A DNA stretch of 64,000 bases from Hymenopus coronatus (GCA_030762935.1 CM060896.1:7967501-8031500); one strand, 5' to 3'. Counted from the stretch's first letter, positions 14,250-31,180 are shown. Notes: a model not told the origin generated them from the letters alone. Numbers and translations: made by a program.

Positions 14250-14384
14250 TGCTGAGAAGCAGTTTCCACAATGAGATAAAGAGAATAAAACAGGGGTTTT
14301 TTTAGTCGGTATGAGTCCTGCATATCAGGGCTATCTCCCCTGATGCCCATGAGGGCTTTTCCCCCTCTTTACAAAAAAACAAAA
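14250..14384 (+). other. R1 3' UTR with conserved hairpin and A-rich tail
   Basis: This follows the ORF2 stop and matches the truncated copy at 950-1082. It contains a hairpin with arms ATCAGGG (14,324-14,330) and CCCTGAT (14,338-14,344) around CTATCTC; the truncated copy keeps the arms with one mismatch. It ends in ACAAAAAAACAAAA, after which the ACT/ACC array resumes. In R1-clade elements, 3' UTR structure is recognised by the reverse transcriptase at target priming. Confidence 0.75.
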
Positions 14385-16082
14385 CTACTACCACCACCAC
14401 CAGCACTAATACTGCTACCAACACCACCACCATCACCACCAGCAACACTAATACCACCACCAGCACTACTACTACCACGACCACCAGCATGCACTACTAC
14501 CACCACCTCCACTACCACCACCACCACCACCACCAGCACTACCACCATCACCACCACCACCAGCACTACTACTACCACCACCAGCACTACTACTAACACC
14601 ACCAGCACTACTACTAAAACCACCACCACCAGGACTACTACTACTACCACCACCAACACCACCACAAGCACTACTACCACCACCATCTCCACCACCAGCA
14701 CTACTACTACCACAACCAGCACTACTACCACCACCACCAGCACTACTACTACCACCACCAGCACTACCACTACCACCACCAGCACTACTACTACCACCAC
14801 AACCACCAGCACTACTACCACCACCACCAGCACTACTATTACCACCACCACAACCAGCAGCACTACTACCACCACCACTAGCAAAACTACTACCACCACC
14901 ACCAGCACTATTACTACCACCTCCAGCACTACTACTACCACCACCACCATCACCAGCACTACTACTACCAGCACTACTACCACCACCATCACCACCAGCA
15001 CTACTACTCCCACCACCAACAGCACTACTACTACCAGCACTAATACCACCACCACCACCAGCACTACTACCACCAGCACTACTCCCACCACCAACAGCAC
15101 TACTACTACCAGCACTACTACCACCACCACCACCACCAACAGCACTACTACCACCACCACCACCAACAGCACTACTACTACCAGCACTACTACCACCACC
15201 ACCACCAGCACTACTACCACCACCAACAGCACTACTACCACCAACACCAGCACTACTACCACCAGCACCACTACCACCACCACCAGCACTACTACCACCA
15301 CAACCACCACCAGCACTACTACCACCACAACCACCACCAGCACCACTACCACCACCACCAGCACTATTACCACCACCACCAGCACTACTACCACCAGCAC
15401 TACTACCACCACCACCAGCATTACTATCACCAGCACTAATACCACAACCACCAACAGCACTACTACCACCAGCACTACTACAACCACCACTACCAGCACT
15501 ACTACTACCAGCACTACTACCACCACCATCACCACCACCAGCACTACTACTCCCACCACCAACAGCACTACTACTACCAGCACTGCTACCACCACCACCA
15601 GCACTACTACCACCAGCACTACTACCACCACCAACAGCACTACTACCACTAGCACTACTCCCACCACCAACAGCACTACTACTACCAGCACTACTACCAC
15701 CACCACCAACAGCACTACTACCACCAGCACTACTACCACCACCACCACCAGCACTACTACTACCAGCACTACTACTACCAGCTCTACTACCACCACCATC
15801 ACAACCACCAGCACTACTACTCCCACCACCACCAGCACTACTACTACCACCAACAGCACTACTACTACCACCACCAGCAATACTACTACCACCACCACCA
15901 ACACTTTTAAAACCAGCAGCACTACTACTACCACCACCAGCATTACTACTACAACCACCAACACTACTACCACCACCAGCATTACTACTACCACCACCAG
16001 CACTACTACTACCACCACCAACACTACTACTACTACTACCACCCACCACCAGCACTACTACTACTACTATCACCTCCACTAG

Positions 16083-16119
<37 letters not shown>

Positions 16120-18270
16120 CACCACCACTACTACTACTACTATCACCTGCACCAGCAATACTACTACTATCATCACCAAAAGCACTACTACTACTATCAC
16201 CTCCACCAGCACTACTACTACTACTACTATCACCTCCACTAGCACTAATACTACTACTACTACCACCCACCACCACTACTACTACTACTATCACCTGCAC
16301 CAGATACTACTACTATCATCACTACCAGCACTACTACTACTATCACCTCCACCAGCACTACTACCATCACCACCATCAGCACTACTACTACTATCACCAC
16401 CATAACTTCTACCATCAACACCACCAGCACACTACTACCACCACCACCACCACCACCACCAGTAATACTAATATCACCACCACCATCACTACTACCATCA
16501 CCACCACTAGCACTACTACTACTACTATCACCACTACCAGCACTACTACTACTATCACCTCCACCAGCACGACTACTACCACCCACCACCAGCACTACTA
16601 CTACTACTATCGTCACCACCAGCACTACTACTATCATCACCACCAGCACTACTACTTCTACTATCACCTCCACCAGCACTACTACTACTACCACCCACCA
16701 CCACTACTACTACTACTATCACCTCCACCAGCACGACTACTACCACCCACCACCAGCACTACTACTACTACTATCATCACCACCAGCACTACTACTACTA
16801 CTACTATCATCACCACCAGCACTACTACTACTACTACTACTATCATCACCACCAGCACTACTACTACTACTATCATCACCACCAGCACTACTACTACTAC
16901 TACTACTATCATCACCACCAGCACTACTACTACTACTACTATCATCACCACCAGCACTACTACTACTACTACTATCATCACCACCAGCACTACTACTACT
17001 ACTACTACTATCATCACCACCAGCACTACTACTACTACTACTATCATCACCACCAGCACTACTACTACTACTATCATCACCACCAGCACTACTACTTCTA
17101 CTATCACCTCCACCAGCACTACTACTACTACCACCCACCACCACTACTACCACTACTACTATCACCTCCACCAGCACGACTACTACCACCCACCACCAGC
17201 ACTACTACTACTACTATCATCACCACCAGCACTACTACTACTACTACTACTATCATCACCACCAGCACTACTACTTCTACTATCACCTCCACCAGCACTA
17301 CTACTACTACTATCACCTCCACCAGCAATACTACTACTATCATCACCAACAGCACTGCTACTACTACTATCACCTCCACCAGCACTACTACTACTACTAC
17401 CACCCACCACCAGCACTACTACTACTACTATCACCTCCACTAGCACTACTCTTACTACTACTACCACCCACCACCACTACTACTACTACTATCACCTGCA
17501 CCAGCAATACTACTACTATCATCACCACCAGCACTACTACTACTACTACCAACCACCACCAGCAATACTACTACTATCATCACCACCAGCACTACTACTA
17601 CTATCACCTCCACCAGCACTACTACTACCACCCACCACCACTACTACTACTACTATTACCTCCACCAGCACTACTACTACCACCCACCACCACTACTTCT
17701 ACTACTATCACCTCCACCACCACTACTACTACTATCATCACCACCACCACTACTATTACTACTATCACCTCCACCAGCACTATTACTACTATCATCACCA
17801 CCACCACTACTTCTACTACTATCACCTCCACCACCACTACTACTACTATCATCACCACCACCACTACTACTACTACTACCACCCACCATCACCGCTACTA
17901 CTACTACTATCACCTCCACCAGCACTATTACTACTACCACCCACCACTACTACTACTACTACTATCACCTCCACCAGCACTACTACTACTACTACTACTA
18001 CTATCACCTCCACCAGCACTACTGCTGCTACTACTACCACCCACCACTACCACTACTACTACTATCATCACCACCACCACCACCACTACTACTACTATCA
18101 TCACCACTACCACTACTACTACTACTACTATCACCTCCACCAGCACTACTACTACTACTACCACCCACCACCACCACTACTACTACTACTATCACCTCCA
18201 CCAGCACTACTACTACTATCACCAGCACCAGCACTACTACTACTATCACCTCAACCAGCACTACTACTGC
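14385..18270. repeat. ACC/ACT satellite, second block (lower-order part)
   Basis: From 14,385 to about 16,030 the array is dominated by CCACCACCAGCACTACTACT units. From about 16,030 to 18,270 it changes to ACTACTACTACTATCATCACC and CACCTCCACCAGC units with CACCCACCACCA junctions. Within 16,740-17,130 a motif CACCAGC(ACT)nATCAT repeats about 11 times with n varying from about 4 to 7, a clear record of triplet slippage. No genes are supported. Confidence 0.95.
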
Positions 18271-20082
18271 TACTACTACCACCCACCACCACTACTACTA
18301 CTACTACTACTATCACCTCCACCAGCACTACTACTATCGCCTCCACCAGCACTACTACTACCACCCACCACCAGCACTACTACTACTACTACTATCACCA
18401 CTACCAGCACTACTACTACTATCACCACCACCAGCACTGCTACTACCACCAGCATTACTACTACCACCAGCACTACTACTACTACTACTATCACTACCAG
18501 CACTACTACTACTATCATCCCCACAGCACTACTACTACTACTACCACCCACCACCACTACTACTACTACTATCATCCCCACAGCACTACTACTACTACTA
18601 TCACCTCCACCAGCACTACTACTATCGCCTCCACCAGCACTACTACTATCACCTCCACCAGCACTACTACTACTTCTACCACCCACCACCAGCAGTACTA
18701 CTACTACTATCACCACTACCAGCACTACTACTACTATCACCTCCACCAGCACTACTACTACCACCCACCACCAGCACTACTACTACCACCCACCACCAGC
18801 ACTACTACTACTACTATCACCACTACCAGCACTACTACTACTATCACCTCCACCAGCACTACTACTACCACCAGCACTACTACTACCACCAGCACTACTA
18901 CTACTATCACCACTACCAGCAATACTACTACTATCAACTCCACCAGCACTACTACTACCACCAGCACTACTACTACCACCAGCACTACTACTACCACCAG
19001 CACTACTACTACTATCACCACTACCAGCACTACTACTACTATCACCTCCACCAGCACTACTACTACCACCAGCATTACTACTACCACCAGCACTACTACT
19101 ACTACTATCACCACTACCAACACTACTACTACTATCACCTCCACCAGCACTACTACTACCACCAGCACTACTACTACTATCACCACTACCAGCACTACTA
19201 CTACTATCACCTCCACCAGTACTACTACTACCACCAGCACTACTACTACCACCAGCACTACTACTACTATCACCACTACCAGCAATACTACTACTATCAC
19301 CTCCACCAGCACTACTACTACCACCAGCACTACTACTACCACCAGCACTACTACTACCACCAGCACTACTACTACTATCACCACTACCAGCAATACTACT
19401 ACTATCACCTCCACCAGCACTACTACTACCACCAGCACTACTACTACTATCACCACTACCAGCACTACTAATACTATCAACTCCACCAGCACTGCTACTA
19501 CCACCAGCATTACGACTACCACCAGCACTACTACTACTACTACTATCACCACTACCAGCACTACTACTACTATCACCTCCACCAGCACTACTACTACCAC
19601 CCACCATCACCACCAGCACTACTACTACAACCAGCACTACTACTACTACCATCACCCACCACCACTACCAGCACTACTACTACTATCATCACCACCAGCA
19701 CTACTACTACCACCAGCACTCTTACTACCACCAGCACTACTACTACCACCAGCACTACTACTACCACCAGCATTACTACTACTACTATCACCACTACCAG
19801 CACTACTACTACCCACCACCACTACCAGCACTACTACTACTATCATCACCACCAGCACTATTACTACTACCACCCACCACAACTACTACTACTACTATCA
19901 CCTCCACCAGCACTACTACAATCGCCTCCACCAGCACTACTGCTATCACCTCCACCAGCACTACTACTACTTCTACCACCCACCACCAGCACTACTACTA
20001 CTACTATCACCACTACCAGCACTACTAATACTATCAACTCCACCAGCACTGCTACTACCACCAGCATTACTACTACCACCAG

Positions 20083-20114
<32 letters not shown>

Positions 20115-20910
20115 TCACCACTACCAGCACTACTACTACTATCAGCTCCACCAGCACTACTACTACCACCCACCATTACCACCAGCACTACTACTACCAC
20201 CAGCACTACTACTACTACTATCACCACTACCAGCACTACTACTACTACTATCACCACTACCAGCACTACTACTACTACTATCACCACTACCAGCACTACT
20301 ACTACCACCCACCACCACTACCAGCACTACTACTAATATCATCACCACCAGCACTACTACTACCACCATCCCTACTACTACTATCACCACTACAAGCACT
20401 ACTACTACTATCACCTCCACCAGCACTACTACTACCACCAGAATTACTACTACCACCAGCACTACTACTACTACTACTACTACTATCACCACTACCAGCA
20501 CTACTACTACTATCATCCCCACAGCACTACTACTACTACTACTACTACTACTACAACCACCCACCACCACTACTACTACTACTATCACCTCCACCAGCAC
20601 TACTACTATCGCCTCCACCAGCACTACTACTATCACCTCCACCAGCACTACTACTAGTTCTACCACCCACCACCAGCACTACTACTACTACTATCACCAC
20701 TACCAGCACTACTACTACTATCACCTCCACCAGCACTACTACTACCACCAGCACTACTACTACTATCACCACTACCAGCACTACTACTACTATCACCTCC
20801 ACCAGCACTACTACTACCACCAGCATTACTACTACCACCAGCACTACTACTACTATCACCACTACCAGCACTACTACTACTATCACCTCCACCAGCACTA
20901 CTACTACCAC
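18030..20910. repeat. Satellite super-block A, copy 1
   Basis: The order of marker variants here (TGCTACTACTACCACCC, two ATCATCCCCACAG sites, a run of 18-bp and 27-bp units, then GAATTACTACTACCACC) is repeated at about 24,530-27,820. The offset is about 6.5 kb at the start and grows to about 6.9 kb because the second copy has extra units. The boundaries are approximate. Confidence 0.7.
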
Positions 20911-21174
20911 CCACCATCACCACCAGCACTACTACTACCACCAGCACTACTACTACTACTACTACTATCACCCACCACCACTACCAGCACTTCTACTACT
21001 ATCATCACCACCAGCACTACTACTACCACCAGCACTACTACTACCACCAGCACTACTACTACCACCAGCACTACTACTACCACCAGCACTACTACTACTA
21101 CTACTATCACCACTACCAGCACTACTACTACTACCCACCACCACTACCAGCACTACTACTATCATCACCACCAG

Positions 21175-21211
<37 letters not shown>

Positions 21212-24200
21212 CACCACCAGCACTACTACTACTACTATCACCTCCACCAGCACTACTACTATCGCCTCCACCAGCACTAATACTACCACCAGCACTACTA
21301 CTACCACCAGCACTACTACTACCACCAGCACTACTACTACCACCAGCACTACTACTACCACCAGCACTACTACTACCACCAGCACTACTACTACTACTAT
21401 CACCACTACCAGCACTACTACTACCCACCACCACTACCAGCACTACTACTACTATCATCACCACCAGCACTACTACTACTACCACCCACCACAACTACTA
21501 CTACTACTATCACCTCCACCAGCACTATTACTATCGCCTCCACCAGCACTACTGCTATCACCTCCACCAGCACTACTACTACTTCTACCACCCACCACCA
21601 GCACTACTACTACTACTACTACTACTATCACCACTACCAGCACTACTAATACTATCAACTCCACCAGCACTGCTACTACCACCAGCATTACTACTACCAC
21701 CAGCACTACTAGTACTACTATCACCACTACCAGCACTACTACTACTATCACCTCCACCAGCACTACTACTACCACCCACCATCACCACCAGCACTACTAA
21801 TACCACCAGCACTACTACTACTACTACTACTATCACCACTACCAGCACTACTACTATCACCCACCACCACTACCAGCACTACTACTACTATCATCACCAC
21901 CAGCACTACTACTACCACCAGCACTACTACTACCACCAGCACTACTACTACTTATATCACCACTACCAGCACTACTACTACTACTATCACCACTACCAGC
22001 ACTACTACTACCACCACTACCAGCACTACTACTACCACCCACCACCACTACCAGCACTACTACTACTATCATCACCACAAGCACTACTACTACTACCACC
22101 AGCACTACTACTACTACTACTATCGCCACTACCAGCACTACTACTACTATCACCACTACCAGCACTACTACTACTACTATCTCCACTACCAGCACTACTA
22201 CTACCACCCACCACCACTACCAGCACTACTACTACTATCATCACCACCAGCACTACTACTACTACCACCAGCACTACTACTACTACTACTACTATCGCCA
22301 CTACCAGCACTACTACTACTATCACCACTACCAGCACTACTACTACTACTACTATCACCACTACCAGCACTACTACTACCACCCACCACCACTACCAGCA
22401 CTACTACTAATATCATCACCACCAGCACTACTACTACCACCAACACTACTACTACTATCACCACTACCAGCACTACTACTACTATCACCTCCACCAGCAC
22501 TACTACTACCACCAGCATTACTACTACCACCAGCACTACTAATACTACTACTATCACCACTGCCAGCACTACTACTACTATCATCCCCACAGCACTACTA
22601 CTACCACCCACCACAACTACTACTACTACTATCACCTCCACCAGCATTACTACTACCACCAGCACTACTACTATCACCACTACCAGCACTACTACTATCA
22701 TCCCCACAGCACTACTACTACTACCACCACCACAACTACTACTACTACTATCACCTCCACCAGCACTACTACTATCGCCTCCACCAGCACTACTGCTATC
22801 ACCTCCACCAGCACTACTACTACTTTTACCACCCACCACCAGCACTACTACTACTACTATCACCACTACCAGCACTACTAATACTATCAACTCCACCAGC
22901 ACTGCTACTACCACCAGCATTACTACTACCACCAGCACTACTACTACTACTATCACCACTACCAGCACTACTACTACTATCACCTCCACCAGCACTACTA
23001 CTACCACCCACTATCACCATCAGCACTACTACTACTACTATCACCCACCACCACTACCAGCACTACTACTACTATCATCACCACCAGCACTACTACTACC
23101 ACCAGCACTACTACTACCACCAGCACTACTACTACTACTATCACCACTACCAGCACTACTACTACTACTATCACCACTACCAGCACTTCTACTACTACTA
23201 TCACCACTACCAGCACTACTACTACCACCCACCACCACTACCAGCACTACTACTACTATCATCACCACCAGCACTACTACTACTATTATCACCACCAGCA
23301 CTATTACTACTACCACCAGCACTACTACTACTATCACCACTACCAGCACTACTACTACTACTATCACCACTACCAGCACTACTACTACTACTATCACCAC
23401 TACCAGCACTACTACTACCACCCACCACCACTACCAGCACTACTACTAATATCATCACCACCAGCACTACTACTACTACTACTAGTACCACCCACCACCA
23501 GCACTACTACTACTACTATCACCTCCACCAGCACTACTACTATCGCCTCCACCAGCACTACTACTACCACCAGCACTACTACTACCACCAGCACTACTAC
23601 TACCACCAGCACTACTACTACCACCAGCACTACTACTACCACCAGCACTACTACTACTACTATCACCACTACCAGCACTACTACTACTTCCCACCACCAC
23701 TACCAGCACTACTACTACTATCATCACCACCAGCACTACTACTACTACCACCCACCACAACTACTACTACTACTATCACCTCCACCAGCACTACTACTAT
23801 CGCCTCCACCAGCACTACTGCTATCACCTCCAACAGCACTACTACTACTTCTACCACCCACCACCAGCACTACTACTACTACTACTACTATCACCACTAC
23901 CAGCACTACTAATACTATCAACTCCACCAGCACTGCTACTACCACCAGCATTACTACTACCACCAGCACTACTAGTACTGCTATCACCACTACCAGCACT
24001 ACTACTACTATCACCACTACCAGCACTACTACTATCACCCACCACCACTACCAGCACTACTACTACTATCATCACCACCAGCACTACTACTACCACCAGC
24101 ACTACCACTACCACCAGCACTACTACTACTTATATCACCACTACCAGCACTACTACTACTACTATCACCACTACCAGCACTACTACTACTACTATCACCA

Positions 24201-24529
24201 CTACCAGCACTACTACTACCACCCACCACCACTACCAGCACTACTACTACTATCATCACCACCAGCACTACTACTACTATCATCACCACCAGCACTACTA
24301 CTACTACCACCAGCACTACTACTACTACTATCGCCACTACCAGCACTACTACTACTACTACTATCACCACTACCAGCACTACTACTACTACTACTACTAT
24401 CACCACTACCAGCACTACTACTACCACCCACCACCACTACCAGCACTACTACTAATATCATCACCACCAGCACTACTACTACCAACAGCACTACTACTAC
24501 TATCACCACTACCAGCACTACTACTACTA

Positions 24530-27416
24530 TCACCTACACCAGCGCTACTACTACGACCAGCATTACTACTACCACCAGCACTACTACTACTACTACTATC
24601 ACCAATACCAGCACTACTACTACTATCATCCCCACAGCACTACTACTACTACCACCCACCACAACTACTACTACTACTATCACCTCCACCAGCACTACTA
24701 CTATCGCCTCCACCAGCACTACTGCTATCACCTCCACCAGCACTACTACTACTATCACCAGCACCAGCACTACTACTACTATCACCTCAACCAGCACTAC
24801 TACTGCTACTACTACCACCCACCACCACTACTACTACTACTACTATCACCTCCACCAGCACTACTACTATCGCCTCCACCAGCACTACTACTACCACCCA
24901 CCACCAGCACTACTACTACTACTACTATCACCACTACCAGCACTACTACTACTATCACCTCCACCAGCACTGCTACTACCACCAGCATTACTACTACCAC
25001 CAGCACTACTACTACTACTATCACTACCAGCACTACTACTACTATCATCCCCACAGCACTACTACTACTACTACCACCCACCACCACTACTACTACTATC
25101 ATCCCCACAGCACTACTACTACTACTATCACCTCCACCAGCACTACTACTATCGCCTCCACCAGCACTACTACTATCACCTCCACCAGCACTACTACTAG
25201 TTCTACCACCCACCACCAGCACTACTACTACTACTATCACCACTACCAGCACTACTACTACTATCACCTCCACCAGCACTACTACTACCACCCACCACCA
25301 GCACTACTACTACCACCCACCACCAGCACTACTACTACTACTATCACCACTACCAGCACTACTACTACTATCACCTCCACCAGCACTACTACTACCACCA
25401 GCACTACTACTACTATCACCACTACCAGCAATACTACTACTATCACCTCCACCAGCACTACTACTACCACCAGCACTACTACTACCACCAGCACTACTAC
25501 TACTATCACCACTACCAGCACTACTACTACTATCACCTCCACCAGCACTACTACTACCACCAGCATTACTACTACCACCAGCACTACTACTACTACTATC
25601 ACCACTACCAACACTACTACTACTATCACCTCCACCAGCACTACTACTACCACCAGCACTACTACTACCACCAGCACTACTACTACTATCACCACTACCA
25701 GCACTACTACTACTATCACCTCCACCAGCACTACTACTACCACCAGCACTACTACTACCACCAGCACTACTACTACTATCACCACTACCAGCAATACTAC
25801 TACTATCACCTCCACCAGCACTACTACTACCACCAGCACTACTACTACCACCAGCACTACTACTACTATCACCACTACCAGCACTACTACTACTATCACC
25901 TCCACCAGCACTACTACTACCACCAGCACTACTACTACTATCACCACTACCAGCAATACTACTACTATCACCTCCACCAGCACTACTACTACCACCAGCA
26001 CTACTACTACTATCACCACTACCAGCAATACTACTACTATCACCTCCACCAGCACTACTACTACCACCAGCACTACTACTACTATCACCACTACCAGCAC
26101 TACTACTACTATCACCTCCACCAGCACTACTACCACCAGCACTACTACTACTATCACCACTACCAGCACTACTACTACTATCACCTCCACCAGCACTACT
26201 ACTACCACCAGCACTACTACTACTATCACCACTACCAGCACTACTAATACTATCAACTCCACCAGCACTGCTACTACCACCAGCATTACTACTACCACCA
26301 GCACTAATTACTACTACTACTATTACTATCACCACTACCAGCACTACTACTACTATCACCTCCACCAGCACTACTACTACCACCCACCATCACCACCACC
26401 ACTACTACTACAACCAGCACTACTACTACTACCATCACCCACCACCACTACCAGCACTACTACTATCATCACCACCAGCACTACTACTACCACCAGCACT
26501 CTTACTTCCACCAGCACTACTACTACCACCAGCACTACTACTACCACCAGCATTACTACTACTACTATCACCACTACCAGCACTACTACTACCCTCCACC
26601 ACTACCAGCACTACTACTACTATCATCACCACCAGCACTATTACTACTACCACCCACCACAACTACTACTACTACTATCACCTCCACCAGCACTACTACT
26701 ATCGCCTCCACCAGCACTACTGCTATCACCTCCACCAGCACTACTACTACTTCTACCACCCACCACCAGCACTACAGCTACTACTATCACCACTACCAGC
26801 ACTACTAATACTATCAACTCCACCAGCACTGCTACTACCACCAGCATTACTACTACCACCAGCACTACTACTACTACTACTATCACCACTACCAGCACTA
26901 CTACTACTATCAGCTCCACCAGCACTACTACTACCACCCACCATCACCACCAGCACTACTACTACCACCAGCACTACTACTACTACTATCACCACTACCA
27001 TTACTACTACTATCACCCACCACCACTACCAGCACTGCTACTACTATCATCACCACCAGCACTACTACTACCACCAGCACTACTACTACCACCAGCACTA
27101 CTACTACTACTATCACCACTATCAGCACTACTACTACTACTATCACCACTACCAGCACTACTACTACTACTATCACCACTACCAGCACTACTACTACCAC
27201 CCACCACCACTACCAGCACTACTACTAATATCATCACCACCAGCACTACTACTACCACCAGCACTACTACTACTACTACTATCACCACTACAAGCACTAC
27301 TACTACTATCACCTCCACCAGCACTACTACTACCACCAGAATTACTACTACCACCAGCACTACTACTACTACTACTATCACCACTACCAGCACTACTACT
27401 ACTATCATCCCCACAG

Positions 27417-27468
<52 letters not shown>

Positions 27469-27820
27469 CACCACCACTACTACTACTACTATCACCTCCA
27501 CCAGCACTACTACTATCGCCTCCACCAGCACTACTACTATCACCTCCACCAGCACTACTACTTGTTCTACCACCCACCACCAGCACTACTACTACTACTA
27601 TCACCACTACCAGCACTACTACTACTATCACCTCCACCAGCACTACTACTACCAACAGCACTACTACTACTATCACCACTACCAGCACTACAACTACTAT
27701 CACCTTCACCAGCACTACTACTACCACCAGCATTACTATTACCACCAGCACTACTACTACTATCACCACTACCAGCACTACTACTACTATCACCTCCACC
27801 AGCACTACTACTACCACCCA
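24530..27820. repeat. Satellite super-block A, copy 2
   Basis: The same marker order as 18,030-20,910, with additional internal 18-bp/27-bp units in the 25,285-26,304 run compared with 18,758-19,600. The boundaries are approximate. Confidence 0.7.
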
Positions 27821-28739
27821 CCATCACCACCAGCACTACTACTACCACCAGCACTACTACTACTACTATCACCCACCACCACTACCAGCACTACTACTAC
27901 TACTATCATCACCACCAGCACTACTACTACCACCAGCAGTACTACTACCACCAGCACTACTACTACCACCAGCACTACTACTACTACTATCACCACTACC
28001 AGCACTACTACTACTACCCACCACCACTACCAGCACTACTACTACTATCTTCACCACCAGCACTACTACTACTACTACTACCACCCACCACCAGCACTAC
28101 TACTACTACTATCACCTCCACCAGCACTACTACTATCGCCTCCACCAGCACTACTACTACCACCAGCACTACTACTACCACCAGCACTACTACTACCACC
28201 AGCACTACTACTACCACCAGCACTACTACTACCACCAGCACTACTACTACCACCAGCACTACTACTACCACCAGCACTACTACTACTACTATCACCACTA
28301 CCAGCACTACTACTACCCACCACCACTACCACCACTACTACTACTATCATCACCACCAGCACTTCTACTACTACCACCCAATACAACTACTACTACTACT
28401 ATCACCTCCACCAGCACTACTACTATCGCCTCCACCAGCACTACTGCTATCACCTCCACCAGCACTACTACTACTTCTACCACCCACCACCAGCACTACT
28501 ACTACTACTACTACTACTATCACCACTACCAGCACTACTAATACTATCAACTCCACCAGCACTGCTACTACCACCAGCATTACTACTACCACCAGCACTA
28601 CTAGTACTACTATCACCACTACCAGCACTACTACTACTATCACCTCCACCAGCACTACTACTACCACCCACCATCACCACCAGCACTACTAATACCACCA
28701 GCACTACTACTACTACTATCACCACTACCAGCACTACTA

Positions 28740-29804
28740 CTATCACCCACCACCACTACCAGCACTACTACTACTATCATCACCACCAGCACTACTACTA
28801 CCACCAGCACTACTACTACCACCAGCACTACTACTACCACCAGCACTACTACTACTTATATCACCACTACCAGCACTACTACTACTACTATCACCACTAC
28901 CAGCACTACTCCTACTACTATCACCACTACCAGCACTACTACTACCACCCACCACCACTACCAGCACTACTACTATCATCACCACCAGCACTACTACTAC
29001 TACCACCAGCACTACTACTACTACTACTATCGCCACTACCAGCACTACTACTACTACTATCACCTCCACCAGCACTACTACTACCACCAGCATTACTACT
29101 ACCACCAGCACTACTACTACTACTATCACCACTACCAGCACTACTACTACTATCATCCCCACAGCACTACTACTACTACCACCACCACAACTACTACTAC
29201 TACTATCACCTCCACCAGCACTACTACTATCGCCTCCACCAGCACTACTGCTATCACCTCCACCAGCACTACTACTACTTCTACCACCCACCACCAGCAC
29301 TACTACTACTACTATCACCACTACCAGCACTACTAATACTATCAACTCCACCAGCACTGCTACTACCACCAGCATTACTACTACCACCAGCACTACTACT
29401 ACTACTATCACCACTACCAGCACTGCTACTACTATCATCACCACCAGCACTACTACTACCACCAGCACTACTACTACCACCAGCACTACTACTACTACTA
29501 TCACCACTATCAGCACTACTACTACTACTATCACCACTACCAGCACTACTACTACTACTATCACCACTACCAGCACTACTACTACCACCCACCACCACTA
29601 CCAGCACTACTACTAATATCATCACCACCAGCACTACTACTACCACCAGCACTACTACTACTACTACTATCACCACTACAAGCACTACTACTACTATCAC
29701 CTCCACCAGCACTACTACTACCACCAGAATTACTACTACCACCAGCACTACTACTACTACTACTATCACCACTACCAGCACTACTACTACTATCATCCCC
29801 ACAG

Positions 29805-29853
<49 letters not shown>

Positions 29854-31180
29854 CACCACCACTACTACTACTACTATCACCTCCACCAGCACTACTACTA
29901 TCGCCTCCACCAGCACTACTACTATCACCTCCACCAGCACTACTACTAGTTCTACCACCCACCACCAGCACTACTACTACTACTATCACCACTACCAGCA
30001 CTACTACTACTATCACCTCCACCAGCACTACTACTACCAACAGCACTACTACTACTATCACCACTACCAGCACTACTACTACTATCACCTTCACCAGCAC
30101 TACTACTACCACCAGCATTACTATTACCACCAGCACTACTACTACTATCACCACTACCAGCACTACTACTACTATCACCTCCACCAGCACTACTACTACC
30201 ACCCACCATCACCACCAGCACTACTACTACCACCAGCACTACTACTACTACTATCACCCACCACCACTACCAGCATTACTAATACTACTATCATCACCAC
30301 CAGCACTACTACTACCACCAGCAGTACTACTACCACCAGCACTACTACTACCACCAGCACTACTACTACTACTATCACCACTACCAGCACTACTACTACT
30401 ACCCACCACCACTACCAGCACTACTACTACTATCTTCACCACCAGCACTACTACTACTACTACTACCACCCACCACCAGCACTACTACTACTACTATCAC
30501 CTCCACCAGCACTACTACTATCGCCTCCACCAGCACTACTACTACCACCAGCACTACTACTACCACCAGCACTACTACTACCACCAGCACTACTACTACC
30601 ACCAGCACTACTACTACTACTACTATCACCACTACCAGCACTACTACTACCCACCACCACTACCACCACTACTACTACTATCATCACCACCAGCACTTCT
30701 ACTACTACCACCCAATACAACTACTACTACTACTATCACCTCCACCAGCACTACTACTATCGCCTCCACCAGCACTACTGCTATCACCTCCACCAGCACT
30801 ACTACTACTTCTACCACCCACCACCAGCACTACTACTACTACTACTATCACCACTACCAGCACTACTAATACTATCAACTCCACCAGCACTGCTACTACC
30901 ACCAGCATTACTACTACCACCAGCACTACTAGTACTACTATCACCACTACCAGCACTACTACTACTATCACCTCCACCAGCACTACTACTACCACCCACC
31001 ATCACCACCAGCACTACTAATACCACCAGCACTACTACTACTACTATCACCACTACCAGCACTACTACTATCACCCACCACCACTACCAGCACTACTACT
31101 ACTATCATCACCACCAGCACTACTACTACCACCAGCACTACTACTACCACCAGCACTACTACTACCACCAGCACTACTAC
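28740..31180. repeat. Satellite super-block B, copy 1
   Basis: This corresponds to 32,277-34,690. The offset is 3,534 at the start and 3,516 from about 29,281 onward, so the copies differ by one 18-bp unit in the 5' part and match closely after that. Marker positions such as ACTACTAGTTCTACC (29,941 and 33,457) keep the 3,516 offset. Confidence 0.75.

Larger units (their letters stand above)
6172..14384 (+). mobile_element. Near full-length but degenerate R1-clade non-LTR retrotransposon
   Basis: The element begins where the ACC/ACT array breaks into GAGCCCCACAAAGACC and ends at CTCTTTACAAAAAAACAAAA followed by ACTACTACC. Its order is 5' UTR, ORF1 (gag-like, CCHC knuckles), ORF2 (endonuclease, reverse transcriptase, C-terminal CCHC) and 3' UTR. 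Subtracting the two later insertions leaves about 5.33 kb, a normal length for an R1-clade element. It carries nonsense and frameshift lesions in both ORFs, so it cannot be autonomous now. The endonuclease layout, the YADD box and the C-x2-C-x7-H-x4-C knuckle followed by W are typical of the R1 clade. Both ends abut the same kind of triplet repeat, so a target-site duplication cannot be separated from the array. Confidence 0.9.
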
